NCBI RefSeq assembly: GCF_900100315.1
Contig: NZ_FNFF01000001.1
Span: forward strand, 1,240,001-1,304,000
Source of the DNA: Streptomyces indicus
GTDB lineage: Bacteria > Actinomycetota > Actinomycetes > Streptomycetales > Streptomycetaceae
Length of the DNA: 64,000 nucleotides
Direction of reading: 5' to 3'
Under the pieces are notes generated by a model. That model did not search any database, was not told where the DNA came from, and worked only from the letters and a program-made list of their open reading frames with translations. A program made the translations under genes and the position numbers. How positions within the stretch are numbered: the stretch's first letter is position 1; every line of letters starts with the position of its first letter. Positions 34,874 through 43,839 of the stretch are shown piece after piece.

Positions 34874-36508
34874 ATGTCCCACGCTTCGATCGTCGGCTCC
34901 CACCTGTCCTTCGCCTGGCCCGACGACACCCCCGTCTTCGACGATCTGTCGTTCACCGTCTCGCCGGGCCGCACCGGCCTGGTCGCCCCCAACGGTTCGG
35001 GCAAGAGCACCCTGCTCAAGCTGATCGCCGGTGAACTCCGCCCCGCCAAGGGCACCTTGACCACCGAGGGCGTCCTCGGCTACCTGCCGCAGAGCCTGCC
35101 GCTCACGGGCGAGCTGACCGTCGCCGAGGTGCTCGGCGTGGCCGAGGTGATCCGCGCGCTCGACGCCGTCGAGTCCGGCGACGTCGACGAGAAGCACTTC
35201 ACCGTCATCGGCGACGACTGGGACATCGAGGAGCGCACCCGCGCCCAGCTCGACCGCCTCGGCCTCGGCGCCCTGGACCTCGGCCGCAGACTGCACACCC
35301 TGAGCGGCGGCCAGGTCGTGTCGCTCGGGCTCGCCGCGCAGCTGCTGCGGCGGCCCGATGTGCTGCTGCTCGACGAACCCACCAACAACCTCGACGCCGA
35401 GGCCCGGCACAAGCTGTACGACGTGCTCGAGGACTTCTCCGGCACGCTGCTCGTGGTCAGCCACGACCGCGCGCTGCTCGACCGGATGGAGCGCATCGCC
35501 GAACTCGGCGCGGGCGAACTGCGCCTGTACGGGGGCGACTTCACCGCGTACGAGGAGGCCGTACGGGCGGAGCAGGAGGTCGCCGAGAAGAATGTGCGCA
35601 ACGCCGAGCAGGAGCTCAAGCGCGAGAAGCGCGAGTTGCAGCAGGCCCGCGAACGGGCCGAGCGGCGGGCGAGCAACGCCGCGAAGAACCTCAAGAACGC
35701 GGGGCTGCCCCGGATCTTCGCCGGCAACATGAAGCGCGGGGCGCAGGAGTCCGCGGGCCGGGCCGGGCAGATGCACGCCTCACGTGTCGGCGAGGCCAAG
35801 GCCCGCCTCGACGAAGCCGGGCGCGCCCTGCGCGACGAGCAGCGCCTCGTCCTCGACCTGCCGGGCACGAAGGTGCCCGCGGGCCGTGACCTGTTCGTCG
35901 GCACGGGGATGCAGGTCCGCCTCGGGGACCGGGAGGTGTTCGCGCCGGGAGGCGTCGATCTGAGCATCCGCGGCCCGGAGCGGATCGCCCTGACCGGGCC
36001 CAACGGCGCGGGCAAGACCACGCTGATGCGGCTGATCACCGGGGAACTCGCCCCGGAGAGCGGGGAGATCAGGCGGAGCGAGGGGCGGATGGCCTATCTG
36101 TCGCAGCGCCTTGACCTGCTCGACCTGGACCGGACGGTGGCGGAGAACTTCGCCGCCTTCGCGCCCGAGCGGCCCGAGGCGGAGCGGATGAACCTGCTCG
36201 CCCGGTTCCTGTTCCGGGGCGCCCGGGCCCATCTGCCGGCCGGGGTGCTGTCCGGCGGTGAGCGGCTGCGGGCCACGCTGGCCTGTGTGCTGTGCGCCGA
36301 ACCGGCGCCCCAGCTGCTCCTGCTCGACGAGCCGACGAACAACCTCGACCTGGTCAGCGCGGCCCAGCTGGAGAGCGCGCTGAACGCGTACGAGGGCGCC
36401 TTCATCGTGATCAGCCACGACGAGCGGTTCCTCACCGAGATCGGCGTCAACCGCCGGCTGCGGCTGGCCGAGGGAACGCTCACGGAGACGGGGGCTCCCG
36501 GCGTGTGA
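34874..36508 (+). CDS. ABC-F family ATPase (ribosome-associated), copy 1
   Basis: 544 aa from ATG 34874 (GAGG 7 nt upstream). Two ABC domains with no membrane part: Walker A APNGSGKST and GPNGAGKTT, signatures LSGGQ and LSGGE, Walker B LLLDEPTNNLD in both halves. They are joined by a charged interdomain linker (AEQELKREKRELQQARERAE) that in ABC-F proteins enters the ribosomal E site. The family includes antibiotic-resistance ribosome protectors and translation factors. The leader with a short peptide ORF favours a drug- or stalling-induced role, though the linker sequence cannot fix the drug. Confidence 0.9.
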   Translation: MSHASIVGSHLSFAWPDDTPVFDDLSFTVSPGRTGLVAPNGSGKSTLLKLIAGELRPAKGTLTTEGVLGYLPQSLPLTGELTVAEVLGVAEVIRALDAVESGDVDEKHFTVIGDDWDIEERTRAQLDRLGLGALDLGRRLHTLSGGQVVSLGLAAQLLRRPDVLLLDEPTNNLDAEARHKLYDVLEDFSGTLLVVSHDRALLDRMERIAELGAGELRLYGGDFTAYEEAVRAEQEVAEKNVRNAEQELKREKRELQQARERAERRASNAAKNLKNAGLPRIFAGNMKRGAQESAGRAGQMHASRVGEAKARLDEAGRALRDEQRLVLDLPGTKVPAGRDLFVGTGMQVRLGDREVFAPGGVDLSIRGPERIALTGPNGAGKTTLMRLITGELAPESGEIRRSEGRMAYLSQRLDLLDLDRTVAENFAAFAPERPEAERMNLLARFLFRGARAHLPAGVLSGGERLRATLACVLCAEPAPQLLLLDEPTNNLDLVSAAQLESALNAYEGAFIVISHDERFLTEIGVNRRLRLAEGTLTETGAPGV

Positions 36509-36587
36509 GCCGCCGGCGTGTGCAGTGGCCCGCGTCCGAGGCTCCGTGCCCGGCGGGCCGTTCCCCTCTCACGTCGGACGGTTCCCC

Positions 36588-38234
36588 ATGCCCCATCCCG
36601 CACCCCGCCCCGCCCTGCTCGCCCACGAGGTCGTGCGCGTCCTCGGCGGCCGGCGTGTCCTCGACGGCGTCTCGCTGACCGCGGCGCCCGGCCGCCGGAT
36701 CGGCCTGATCGGCGAGAACGGCGTCGGCAAGTCCACGCTCCTGCGCCTGCTCGCGGGCGTGGACACCCCGGATTCGGGGAGTGTCACACGCCCCGCCGAT
36801 CTCGGCTTCCTCCACCAGGAGCTGCCGTTCGAGCCCGGCGACACCGTCGCCGCCGTCCTCGACGAGGCGCTGCGCGAGGCCCGTGTGGACCTCGCCGAAC
36901 TGGCCCGGCTCGGCGAGGAGTTGGCCCGGATGCCCGAGGACGACCCCGCGCACGCGGAGCTCCTCGACGCGTACGGCCGGCGTCTCGCACAGGCCGAGGA
37001 GCGCGCGTCCTGGGACGCCGACCGCCGCGCCGCCCTGGTCCTCGACGGTCTGGGCCTGGGCGCGGTCGCCCCCGCGCGCACCCTCGGTTCGCTCTCCGGC
37101 GGGCAGCGCGGCCGGCTCGCGCTCGCGGCTCTGCTCGTACGGCGCCCCTCGGCGCTGCTGCTCGACGAACCGACCAACCATCTCGACGACTCCGCGGCCG
37201 CGTTCCTGGAGGAGCGGGTGCGGGAACTGCCCGGGACCGTGGTGCTCGCCAGTCACGACCGCGCGTTCCTGGACGCGGTCTGCACCGATCTCCTCGACCT
37301 CGATCCGGCGGCGGACGGTCCGGTGCGCTTCGGCGGCACGTACAGCGCGTATGCGGCCGTGCGGCGGGCGGCGCGGGAGCGCTGGGAGCGGCAATACGCC
37401 GAGGAGCAGGAGGAGTTGGCGCAGCTGCGGCATGCGGCCGGGATGACCGCGCGCCGGGTCGCACCGGACCGCGGCCGCACCGACAACGAGAAGATGGGCT
37501 ACGGGCACCGGGCGGGCCGGGTGCAGAGCCAGATCGCGCGCCGCGTGCGCAACGCCACGCGCCGCCTCGACGAGCTGGAGCGCACCCAGGTCGCCGCGCC
37601 GCCGCGCCCGTTGCGGTTCGCGGCGGCCGAACTCGCGGCGGGAACGTCGGAGCAGGGGCACCCCGCCGCCGAGGAGCCGCTTCTGGCGCTGCGGGACGTC
37701 GGCGTCCCCGGCCGGCTCGCGCCGGTCGCCCTCGAACTGGCGGAGGGCGACCGGCTGTTGGTCACCGGCGGGAACGGGACGGGGAAGTCGACCCTGCTCG
37801 CCGTGCTCGCGGGACGCCTGGCCGCCGAGGGGCCGGTGACACGGCGGCCCGGGCTCACCGTCGGTCTCCTCGCACAGGACACGGTGTTCGCGCGGCCGGG
37901 CCGCACGGTGCGGGACACGTACGAGCAGACGCTCGGCCCGGTGACCGCCGGGAAGGTGCCGTTGGACTCGCTCGGTCTGCTGGCCGGGCGGGACCTGGAC
38001 AAGCCGGTCGGGCAGCTGTCGGTGGGTCAGCGCCGGCGGCTCGCGCTGGCGCTCCTGGTGGCCCGGCCCCCGCAGGTGCTGCTCCTCGACGAGCCGACCA
38101 ACCACCTCTCCCCCGCCCTGTGCGACGAGCTGGAGGAGGCCCTGGGTCCCGGTCCGGGCGCGATCGTGGTGGCGAGCCACGACCGGTGGCTGCGGCGGCG
38201 CTGGGCGGGGCGGGAGCTGCGGCTCGGCACGTGA
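36588..38234 (+). CDS. ABC-F family ATPase, copy 2
   Basis: 548 aa from ATG 36588; the in-frame upstream start at 36525 only adds low-similarity residues. Walker A GENGVGKST and GGNGTGKST, signatures LSGGQ and LSVGQ, Walker B LLLDEPTNHL in both halves. The linker (RWERQYAEEQEELAQLRHA, NEKMGYGHRAGRVQSQIARR) is longer than in copy 1 and includes the basic patch seen in macrolide-type Streptomyces ABC-F proteins of similar length (TlrC, CarA, SrmB are about 550 aa). It follows copy 1 after 79 bp, so the pair is probably co-expressed. Confidence 0.88.
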   Translation: MPHPAPRPALLAHEVVRVLGGRRVLDGVSLTAAPGRRIGLIGENGVGKSTLLRLLAGVDTPDSGSVTRPADLGFLHQELPFEPGDTVAAVLDEALREARVDLAELARLGEELARMPEDDPAHAELLDAYGRRLAQAEERASWDADRRAALVLDGLGLGAVAPARTLGSLSGGQRGRLALAALLVRRPSALLLDEPTNHLDDSAAAFLEERVRELPGTVVLASHDRAFLDAVCTDLLDLDPAADGPVRFGGTYSAYAAVRRAARERWERQYAEEQEELAQLRHAAGMTARRVAPDRGRTDNEKMGYGHRAGRVQSQIARRVRNATRRLDELERTQVAAPPRPLRFAAAELAAGTSEQGHPAAEEPLLALRDVGVPGRLAPVALELAEGDRLLVTGGNGTGKSTLLAVLAGRLAAEGPVTRRPGLTVGLLAQDTVFARPGRTVRDTYEQTLGPVTAGKVPLDSLGLLAGRDLDKPVGQLSVGQRRRLALALLVARPPQVLLLDEPTNHLSPALCDELEEALGPGPGAIVVASHDRWLRRRWAGRELRLGT

Positions 38235-38297
38235 GGCGCGCGGTGAACGCGCCTGTGCCTCAAGGGAGTTCGCCGCATTGCGGCGGGCCGGTGCGCC

Positions 38298-39170
38298 TCA
38301 CGCGTCCCGCCGCCGTACCGCTTCGACCGCCACGAGCAGCGCACCCGCCGCCCAGGCGGCGTACACCAGCCAGGCCTCCGTGACGGTGACGGGGTACCTG
38401 CCCGCGCCCCAGTGGTTGCCGCTCAGCGTCTCCCAGGCGCTGAGCGGCATCGCGTTGCCGATTTCGGCGACCCAGCGGTAGGTCTCCCCTTGGAACAGCA
38501 CCGGCAGGAGCAGCAGCGTGAGGATCGAGCCGACGACCGCGCCCGCGGCATGCCGCACCACGGCGCCGATCGCCATGCCCACCAGGGCGCACAGCGGGGC
38601 GAGCAGGGCGGAACCCGCGACGGCTCGGAGGGCGTCGGGGTCGGCGAGCGAGACGCCTCCGTGGTCGCGCAGCAGGTACTGCGTGCACAGGAGCGCCGTG
38701 CACGCCACGGCCGCGCCGAGCGCGGTCATCACGCCGGTGACCACCGCGGCCTTGGCGAGGACGACCGCGCGCCGGTCGGGCACGGCGGTCAGGGTCGTAC
38801 GGATGAGACCGCTGGTGTACTCGCCGAACACGGCGATGGCGCCGACGCTGCACGCCACGACCATGAAGATCTGCCAGGCGGGGTCGAGGAACGCGGTGTG
38901 CATCGCGTCGAAGGTCAGCACCGGCTTCTCGGGCGTTCCCGGCGGCGGGGCCGGCGGCTCCGCGGGCAGGCGCGCGAGGCGGTCGGCGTTGGACCAGGCC
39001 GAGTTGACGTTGATGCCGATCACGGTGAGCGCGCCGGCGCCGAGCACCCAGTAGGTGGAGCGCAGCGACCAGAGCTTGATCCACTCGGCGGTCAGGAGCT
39101 GGCGGAAGCGGGCGGGCGCGTGCGGCACGGCGGTGGCGCCCGAGGGGCTGCGTACGGTGGTGGCGGTCAT
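38298..39170 (-). CDS. ABC-2 type transporter permease
   Basis: 290 aa from ATG 39170, which overlaps the ATPase stop (ATGA). Six hydrophobic segments (STYWVLGAGALTVIGINV, WQIFMVVACSVGAIAVFGEY, VTGVMTALGAAVACTALL, LLAPLCALVGMAIGAVV) and the ABC-2 start motif RQLLTAEWIKLWSLRSTYW. It should form an exporter with the upstream ATPase. Converges on the second ABC-F gene. Confidence 0.92.
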   Translation of the reverse strand: MTATTVRSPSGATAVPHAPARFRQLLTAEWIKLWSLRSTYWVLGAGALTVIGINVNSAWSNADRLARLPAEPPAPPPGTPEKPVLTFDAMHTAFLDPAWQIFMVVACSVGAIAVFGEYTSGLIRTTLTAVPDRRAVVLAKAAVVTGVMTALGAAVACTALLCTQYLLRDHGGVSLADPDALRAVAGSALLAPLCALVGMAIGAVVRHAAGAVVGSILTLLLLPVLFQGETYRWVAEIGNAMPLSAWETLSGNHWGAGRYPVTVTEAWLVYAAWAAGALLVAVEAVRRRDA

Positions 39171-40075
39171 CGGGGCTCTCCCGCGAGGTAGTCGACGCTG
39201 TCGGCGGTCAGTTCCATGAAGGCCTGCTCCAACGAGGAGCCCAGCGGGGTGAGTTCGGTCAGGACGACGGCCTCGCGCAGGGCGAGCTCGCCGATCCGTG
39301 CGGGGTCGGCGCCGGTCACGGTCAGGCCCTGCTCCCCCGCGACCACGCCGGCGCCCTCGGCGCGCAGCGCGGCCGCCAGGCGCTCGGGATCGCGCGCCGC
39401 GACCCGTACACCCCGCCGTGTGCCGCGGGCCGCGAACGCGCCGAGGCTCTCCGCGGCGATCAGTTCGCCCCGGCCGATGACGACGAGGTCCTGGGCGCAC
39501 AGCTCCATCTCGGACATCTGGTGGCTGGAGACGAAGACGGTGCGGCCCTCGGCGGCGAGCCGGCGCAGCAGCGCGCGCAGCCACTGCACGCCCTCGGGGT
39601 CGAGGCCGTTCAGGGGCTCGTCGAAGACGAGCACGGGCGGGTCGCCGAGCAGGGCGGCGGCGATGCCGAGCCGCTGCTTCATGCCGAGCGAGTAGCCGCC
39701 GATCCGCCGGCCGGCCACGTCGGCGAGCCCCACTTCGGCGAGTACCTCGGCCACCCGCCGGCGCGGGATCCCGTTGCTCGCGGCGAGTGCGGCCAGGTGG
39801 GCGCGGGCGGAGCGGCCGCCGTGCACGTCCTGGGCGTCGAGCAGCGCGCCGACCCGGCGCAGGCCGCGCGGGCGCCCGGCGAAGGCCTGCCCGTCGACGG
39901 TGGCGGTGCCCCCGGTCGGGGTGTCGAGGCCGAGGAGGAGGCGCAGGGTGGTGGTCTTGCCCGCGCCGTTGGGGCCCAGGAAGCCGGTGACCCGGCCCGG
40001 GCGGACGGTGAAGGTGAGGGCGCGTACGGCGGTGGTGTCCCCGTACCGCTTCGTGAGCTCGCTGACTTCGATCAC
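39167..40075 (-). CDS. ABC transporter ATPase (DrrA/CcmA type)
   Basis: 302 aa from GTG 40075 (VIEVSELTKRYG); GTG 40084 is the alternative. Walker A GPNGAGKTT, signature GYSLGMKQR, Walker B VLVFDEPLNGLD, H-loop VSSHQMSE. The C-terminal 80 residues form the DrrA-like extension (VLTELTPLGSSLEQAFMEL). With the ABC-2 permease it makes an efflux pump for a drug, lipid or peptide. The divergent two-component system 165 bp away probably controls it. Confidence 0.92.
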   Translation of the reverse strand: MIEVSELTKRYGDTTAVRALTFTVRPGRVTGFLGPNGAGKTTTLRLLLGLDTPTGGTATVDGQAFAGRPRGLRRVGALLDAQDVHGGRSARAHLAALAASNGIPRRRVAEVLAEVGLADVAGRRIGGYSLGMKQRLGIAAALLGDPPVLVFDEPLNGLDPEGVQWLRALLRRLAAEGRTVFVSSHQMSEMELCAQDLVVIGRGELIAAESLGAFAARGTRRGVRVAARDPERLAAALRAEGAGVVAGEQGLTVTGADPARIGELALREAVVLTELTPLGSSLEQAFMELTADSVDYLAGEPR

Positions 40076-40239
40076 GTGAACCACGGTGGCCCGTGCGGGG
40101 CCGGTCCGGCATCGGGCCGGCGGGCACATCCGGCGGGCCGAAGTAGCCCACGGGCGTAAGCCCGCGGGCCGATGTCGGGCCGGGTGCGGCCTGCCTATGA
40201 TCGCGGCATGAGCGCCCGTCCCGCCCCGTCCGACGCCGC

Positions 40240-41415
40240 ATGAGCGGCGTCCCGCCGCCGCGCCCCGCGGCCGTGCGGCCCCGGCGCGCGGCGGTCGTCG
40301 AGGCGGCGGTCTGGTGCGCGGGGCTCGCCTATCCCGTGCTGCTCGCCGTCGCCGCGCTCCACGAACCCGAGCCGACCGGTGCGCGGCTGATCCCGTCCGC
40401 GCTGCTCGGGGTGCTCCTGGTGCCGCTGCTGCTGCGCCGTCCGCTGCCGGCGCTCGTGCTGCTCGTGGCCGGGTCGTTCGCGGCGACGGTGCTCGCCCCG
40501 GAGCGTTACCCGCAGGCGGCGCAGGGCTGGCAGATCGCCTATCTTCAGGCGCTGTTCACCGACGTGGCGGTGGGGTTCACCGCGGCGACGCGTGCCCGGC
40601 GCACCGGTCTCGCGGCCGCCGCGCTCGCCGGGGTCACGCAGGTCGCGGCCGTGCCGTACTACCGCTCGGGCGCCGACGTCACCGTGACCACCGTCCTCAC
40701 CCTGCTGCTCGCCCTGGCCACGGCGTGGCTGGTGGGCAACTCGGTGGCCGAGCGCAGCCGGTACGCCCGTACGCTGCGCGACCAGGCCGCCGCCCAGGCC
40801 GTCACCGCGGAACGGCTGCGGATCGCACGGGAGTTGCACGACATGGTGGCCCACAGCATCGGCATCATCGCGATCCAGGCGGGGATGGGCCGCCGGGTCA
40901 TCGGGACCCAGCCGCAGGAGGCGGGGAACGCGCTGGCCGCGATCGAGTCCACCAGCCGCGAGACCCTGTCCGGGCTGCGCCGGATGCTGGGGGCGCTGCG
41001 GCAGTCGGAGGGCGCCCCGCTGGATCCGGCACCGGGCCTCGCGGACTTGGACCGCCTCGTGACGGCCGCGGGGGACGCGGGCGTACGCGTGAAGCTGCGG
41101 ACGACGGGCCGGCCGCGGCCGCTGCCCCCGGACCTCGAACTCGCGGCGTACCGCGTCGTCCAGGAGGCCCTCACCAATGTGGTCCGGCATGCGGGGGTGC
41201 CGGACTGCGAGGTGACCGTCGGCCACGGCGAGGCGGAGCTCTCCGTCGAGGTGACCGACGGGGGCCGCGGCGCGGCGGTGGGCGCCGAGGGGTACGGAAT
41301 CGTCGGGATGCGGGAGCGGGTCGCGCTGCTGCACGGGGTGTTCGAGGCGGGGCCGCGCCCCGAGGGCGGCTTCCGGGTGGCGGCCCGGCTGCCGGTGCCG
41401 GAGGAGGAGCGATGA
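40240..41415 (+). CDS. Sensor histidine kinase (NarX-like)
   Basis: 391 aa. Five to six transmembrane helices in the first 170 residues (AAVWCAGLAYPVLLAVAALH, LVLLVAGSFAATVLA, VTTVLTLLLALATAWLVG). Phospho-acceptor His in RELHDMVAHSIGII, N-box AYRVVQEALTNVVRHAG and G-box EGYGIVGMRER. It shares ATGA with the response regulator and lies divergent from the ABC-2 exporter, the layout typical of drug- or envelope-stress-responsive pumps in actinobacteria. Confidence 0.93.
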   Translation: MSGVPPPRPAAVRPRRAAVVEAAVWCAGLAYPVLLAVAALHEPEPTGARLIPSALLGVLLVPLLLRRPLPALVLLVAGSFAATVLAPERYPQAAQGWQIAYLQALFTDVAVGFTAATRARRTGLAAAALAGVTQVAAVPYYRSGADVTVTTVLTLLLALATAWLVGNSVAERSRYARTLRDQAAAQAVTAERLRIARELHDMVAHSIGIIAIQAGMGRRVIGTQPQEAGNALAAIESTSRETLSGLRRMLGALRQSEGAPLDPAPGLADLDRLVTAAGDAGVRVKLRTTGRPRPLPPDLELAAYRVVQEALTNVVRHAGVPDCEVTVGHGEAELSVEVTDGGRGAAVGAEGYGIVGMRERVALLHGVFEAGPRPEGGFRVAARLPVPEEER

Positions 41416-42098
41416 GCGCAGCGGGCGCCGGAGGTGCCGTGGGGCCCGTACGGGTCGTGCTCGCCGACGACCAGCCGCTGGTGCGCAGCGGGCTGCGCGT
41501 CCTGATCGCGGACGACCCCGGCATCGAGGTCGTGGGCGAGGCGGGCACGGGTGCGGAGGCGGTGCGTCTGACCGCGGAGGCGCGGCCCGACGTGGTGGTC
41601 ATGGACATCCGCATGCCGGGCATGGACGGCATCGAGGCGACGGGCCGCATCACGGCCGCGCACCCGGACACGCGCGTCCTGATGCTCACGACCTTCGACG
41701 ACGACGAGTACGTGTACGGCTCCCTGCGCGCCGGCGCGTCCGGATTCCTCGTCAAGGACATGGAGCTGGACGCGATCCTCGACGCGATCCGGGTCGTCGC
41801 GGGCGGGGACGGTCTGATCGCCCCGAGCGTGACGGGCCGGCTCATCGCGGAGTTCGCCGCGCGACCCGAACAGGGGCGCCCGAAGCGGGAGTTGACGGGG
41901 ATCACGGGGCGCGAGCGGGAGGTCCTCACCCTGGTCGGGCGAGGCCTGACCAACGCCGAGATCGCCACGGAGCTGTTCATCAGCGTCGCCACGGCGAAGG
42001 CCCATGTGGCGCGGCTGCTCGCGAAGCTGGGGGCGCGGGACCGCGTCCAGCTGGTGATCCTCGCGTACGAGACGGGGCTGGTGTCGGCTTCGGGGTGA
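41412..42098 (+). CDS. NarL-family response regulator
   Basis: 228 aa from ATG 41412 with GGAGGAG just upstream. Acidic pair in VVLADDQPLVRSG, phospho-acceptor Asp in DVVVMDIRMPGMD, Thr in LMLTTFD, Lys in FLVKDMEL. C-terminal GerE helix-turn-helix (ITGREREVLTLVGRGLTNAE, ISVATAKAHVARLL). Cognate to the kinase it overlaps. Probable target is the divergent exporter promoter. Confidence 0.94.
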   Translation: MSAAGAGGAVGPVRVVLADDQPLVRSGLRVLIADDPGIEVVGEAGTGAEAVRLTAEARPDVVVMDIRMPGMDGIEATGRITAAHPDTRVLMLTTFDDDEYVYGSLRAGASGFLVKDMELDAILDAIRVVAGGDGLIAPSVTGRLIAEFAARPEQGRPKRELTGITGREREVLTLVGRGLTNAEIATELFISVATAKAHVARLLAKLGARDRVQLVILAYETGLVSASG

Positions 42099-42107
42099 GG
42101 GGCGCCT

Positions 42108-42135
42108 CCGTCTGAGGCCTGATCCTCGCAGACGG
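42108..42135. terminator. Bidirectional hairpin after the response regulator
   Basis: CCGTCTGAGG and CCTC-G-CAGACGG pair around CCTGAT with one bulge. It fills the 39-bp gap between the convergent regulator and membrane-protein genes. Confidence 0.6.
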
Positions 42136-42137
42136 GT

Positions 42138-42539
42138 TCAGGCGTCCTCGCCGGTCCGGCCGGCCCTGCCGCGGCGTTCGTCCTCCAGGCGCTGGGAGCG
42201 GGCGAGGCCCTGTTTCGCCGCCTGGTGCTCGGCCATGCGGAGCCGGGTGGCGGCGGCGGTGTACAGCGCGGCGCCGAGCACCGCGAGCGGCAGCGCCAGG
42301 GCGATCAGCAGGACGGGCAGGCCGAGAGCGGCACCGCTGTGGCACAACTCGCCCGTGTACTGGCGGTCGGCGAGGCCCGGGGCCTCGCATTCGGTGTACG
42401 GCGACTCCACCGGGATGACCAGGAGGGCTCCCGCCCAGATCCACAGCCCCGCAGCCGCGACAAGCACCGCAAGGCCCCAGCCGCGGTGCTCACGCGCCTT
42501 GGCGCGGAACTTCTGGTCGTACGCGACATCGGCATCCAT
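42138..42539 (-). CDS. Small two-helix membrane protein
   Basis: 133 aa from ATG 42539 with GGGAGGA 3-4 nt upstream. Two hydrophobic helices (LAVLVAAAGLWIWAGALLVI and GLPVLLIALALPLAVLGAAL) enclose a short outside loop with two Cys (YTECEAPG, ELCHSG) that could form a disulfide. The C-terminal 35 residues are highly charged. No family recognised. Confidence 0.75.
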   Translation of the reverse strand: MDADVAYDQKFRAKAREHRGWGLAVLVAAAGLWIWAGALLVIPVESPYTECEAPGLADRQYTGELCHSGAALGLPVLLIALALPLAVLGAALYTAAATRLRMAEHQAAKQGLARSQRLEDERRGRAGRTGEDA

Positions 42540-42620
42540 AGCGTCCTCCCCGTACACGGCTCCCCCATGGGGATGCACGGCCCGGGCGACACGGTTCCCA
42601 GCGGGCTCCCAGGCACCGCG

Positions 42621-43529
42621 TCACGCCGCCCGCCGCCCCCACCCCGTCCCCACCAGTACGAGCGCCGCGCCCGCGAACCCGAGCGCGCCCAACTGCTCGC
42701 CGCCCAGGGCGATCCCGACCGCCGCCGCCCACAGGGGCTCGGTGCCCAGGAGCAGGCTGACGCGCGAGGGCGAGGTCCTGCGGACCGCCCACATCTGCAC
42801 GAAGAACGCGAACAGGGTGCAGAACACCGACAGGAAGACCAGGCCGGCCCACTCCGCCGGGCCGAAGTCCGCGGCCGCCGACCAGGGCGTCCCGCCCGTG
42901 CCCGCGGCGGCCAGGAGGGCGAACAGGAGGACCGCCGTGCCGAGTTGGACGGTGGTCAGGGACAGGGAGTCCGCGTCCTGGACCGCCTTGATCCGGGCCA
43001 TCGCGAGCACGTGCACCGTACGGGCCAGGGCGGCGAGCAGGATCAGGAGGTCGCCGAGCGAGGGCGTGGTGAAGCCGCCGCCCTGCGTGAGCAGGACGAC
43101 GCCGAGCACCGAGAGGCCGGCGGCCGCCACGAACGCGGGCGAGGGCCTGCGCCGGCCCAGCGCCGCCTCCGCGAGCGGCGTGAAGATCATGGTGAGGCTG
43201 ATGATCAGGCCCGCGTTCGTGGCCGACGTGTGCACGACGCCGTAGGTCTCCAGGAGGAAGATCCCGCCGAGGATCACCCCGAGCAGGGCGGCCCCGCGCC
43301 ACTGCGCCCTCTCCAAGGCGCGCAGCCGGCGCCATCCGGCGAGGACGAGCACGGGCAGCACGAGCGCGAACCGCAGCACGAGCACGGCGATGACGGTGTG
43401 CGTGGTCGTGATGCCCTTGGCGGCGAGATAGCTGGCACCCCACACGACCGCCACGAGCAGCACGGGCAGATCGGTGAGCCAGGCAGGGCGGGGTGTGCGC
43501 ACGGCGGGCGCGGCGGCGAGCGTTGACAA
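42621..43529 (-). CDS. EamA/DMT-family transporter
   Basis: 302 aa. Ten predicted helices in two EamA repeats (LLVAVVWGASYLAAKGI, GAALLGVILGGIFLLETYG, VLFALLAAAGTGG, LLLGTEPLWAAAVGIALGGE). It belongs to the drug/metabolite exporter superfamily; substrates include amino acids and their derivatives. The start is a TTG at 43529, favoured because GGAGA lies 7-8 nt upstream; GTG 43502 is an alternative. Divergent from an SDR gene across a 310-bp gap with palindromes. Confidence 0.88.
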   Translation of the reverse strand: MSTLAAAPAVRTPRPAWLTDLPVLLVAVVWGASYLAAKGITTTHTVIAVLVLRFALVLPVLVLAGWRRLRALERAQWRGAALLGVILGGIFLLETYGVVHTSATNAGLIISLTMIFTPLAEAALGRRRPSPAFVAAAGLSVLGVVLLTQGGGFTTPSLGDLLILLAALARTVHVLAMARIKAVQDADSLSLTTVQLGTAVLLFALLAAAGTGGTPWSAAADFGPAEWAGLVFLSVFCTLFAFFVQMWAVRRTSPSRVSLLLGTEPLWAAAVGIALGGEQLGALGFAGAALVLVGTGWGRRAA

Positions 43530-43602
43530 GGGCGGGTCTCCAACCGAGCGGAGGGTGTGGAGACTTCGGCGGCTCTCACCTGGGCGGAGTCACGGTAGCC
43601 GC

Positions 43603-43614
43603 AGGTGATCACCT
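43603..43614. promoter_or_regulatory. Perfect 12-bp palindrome in the EamA/SDR divergent region
   Basis: AGGTGATCACCT. A CACCTG at 43578-43583 and CAGGTG at 43602-43607 also form a longer inverted pair that overlaps it. The region 43530-43839 has no gene. The position about 75 bp upstream of the EamA start makes it a candidate operator. Confidence 0.45.
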
Positions 43615-43696
43615 CGGGTAGGGGGATCTCACGCTTCGGTCGCGGACCGGCATCGCAGCCGTCCGGGCGAGCGCATCAGCGCGCCCCGGCACCCGC

Positions 43697-43735
43697 CTCC
43701 GCGACCGATCTCCGCGGCCGATCTCCGTGTCCGAT
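43697..43735. repeat. Three tandem 13-bp repeats, CTCCG(C/T)(G)(A/G/T)CCGAT type
   Basis: CTCCGCGACCGAT, CTCCGCGGCCGAT and CTCCGTGTCCGAT follow one another, about 105 bp upstream of the SDR gene. Function unknown. Confidence 0.7.
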
Positions 43736-43839
43736 GCCCGCCAGCGTCCGGCCCGCGCGGCGGCTGTGATGGACGGCGTAACCAGTCGGGCCGGAGGCGC
43801 CGCGGAGAGCCGCGCCCCGGACAGTCGGGAGGAGAACCC

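Noticed and set aside
43530..43602. SAM or TPP riboswitch upstream of the EamA gene
   Set aside because: I saw paired segments but none of the conserved core sequences of those classes.
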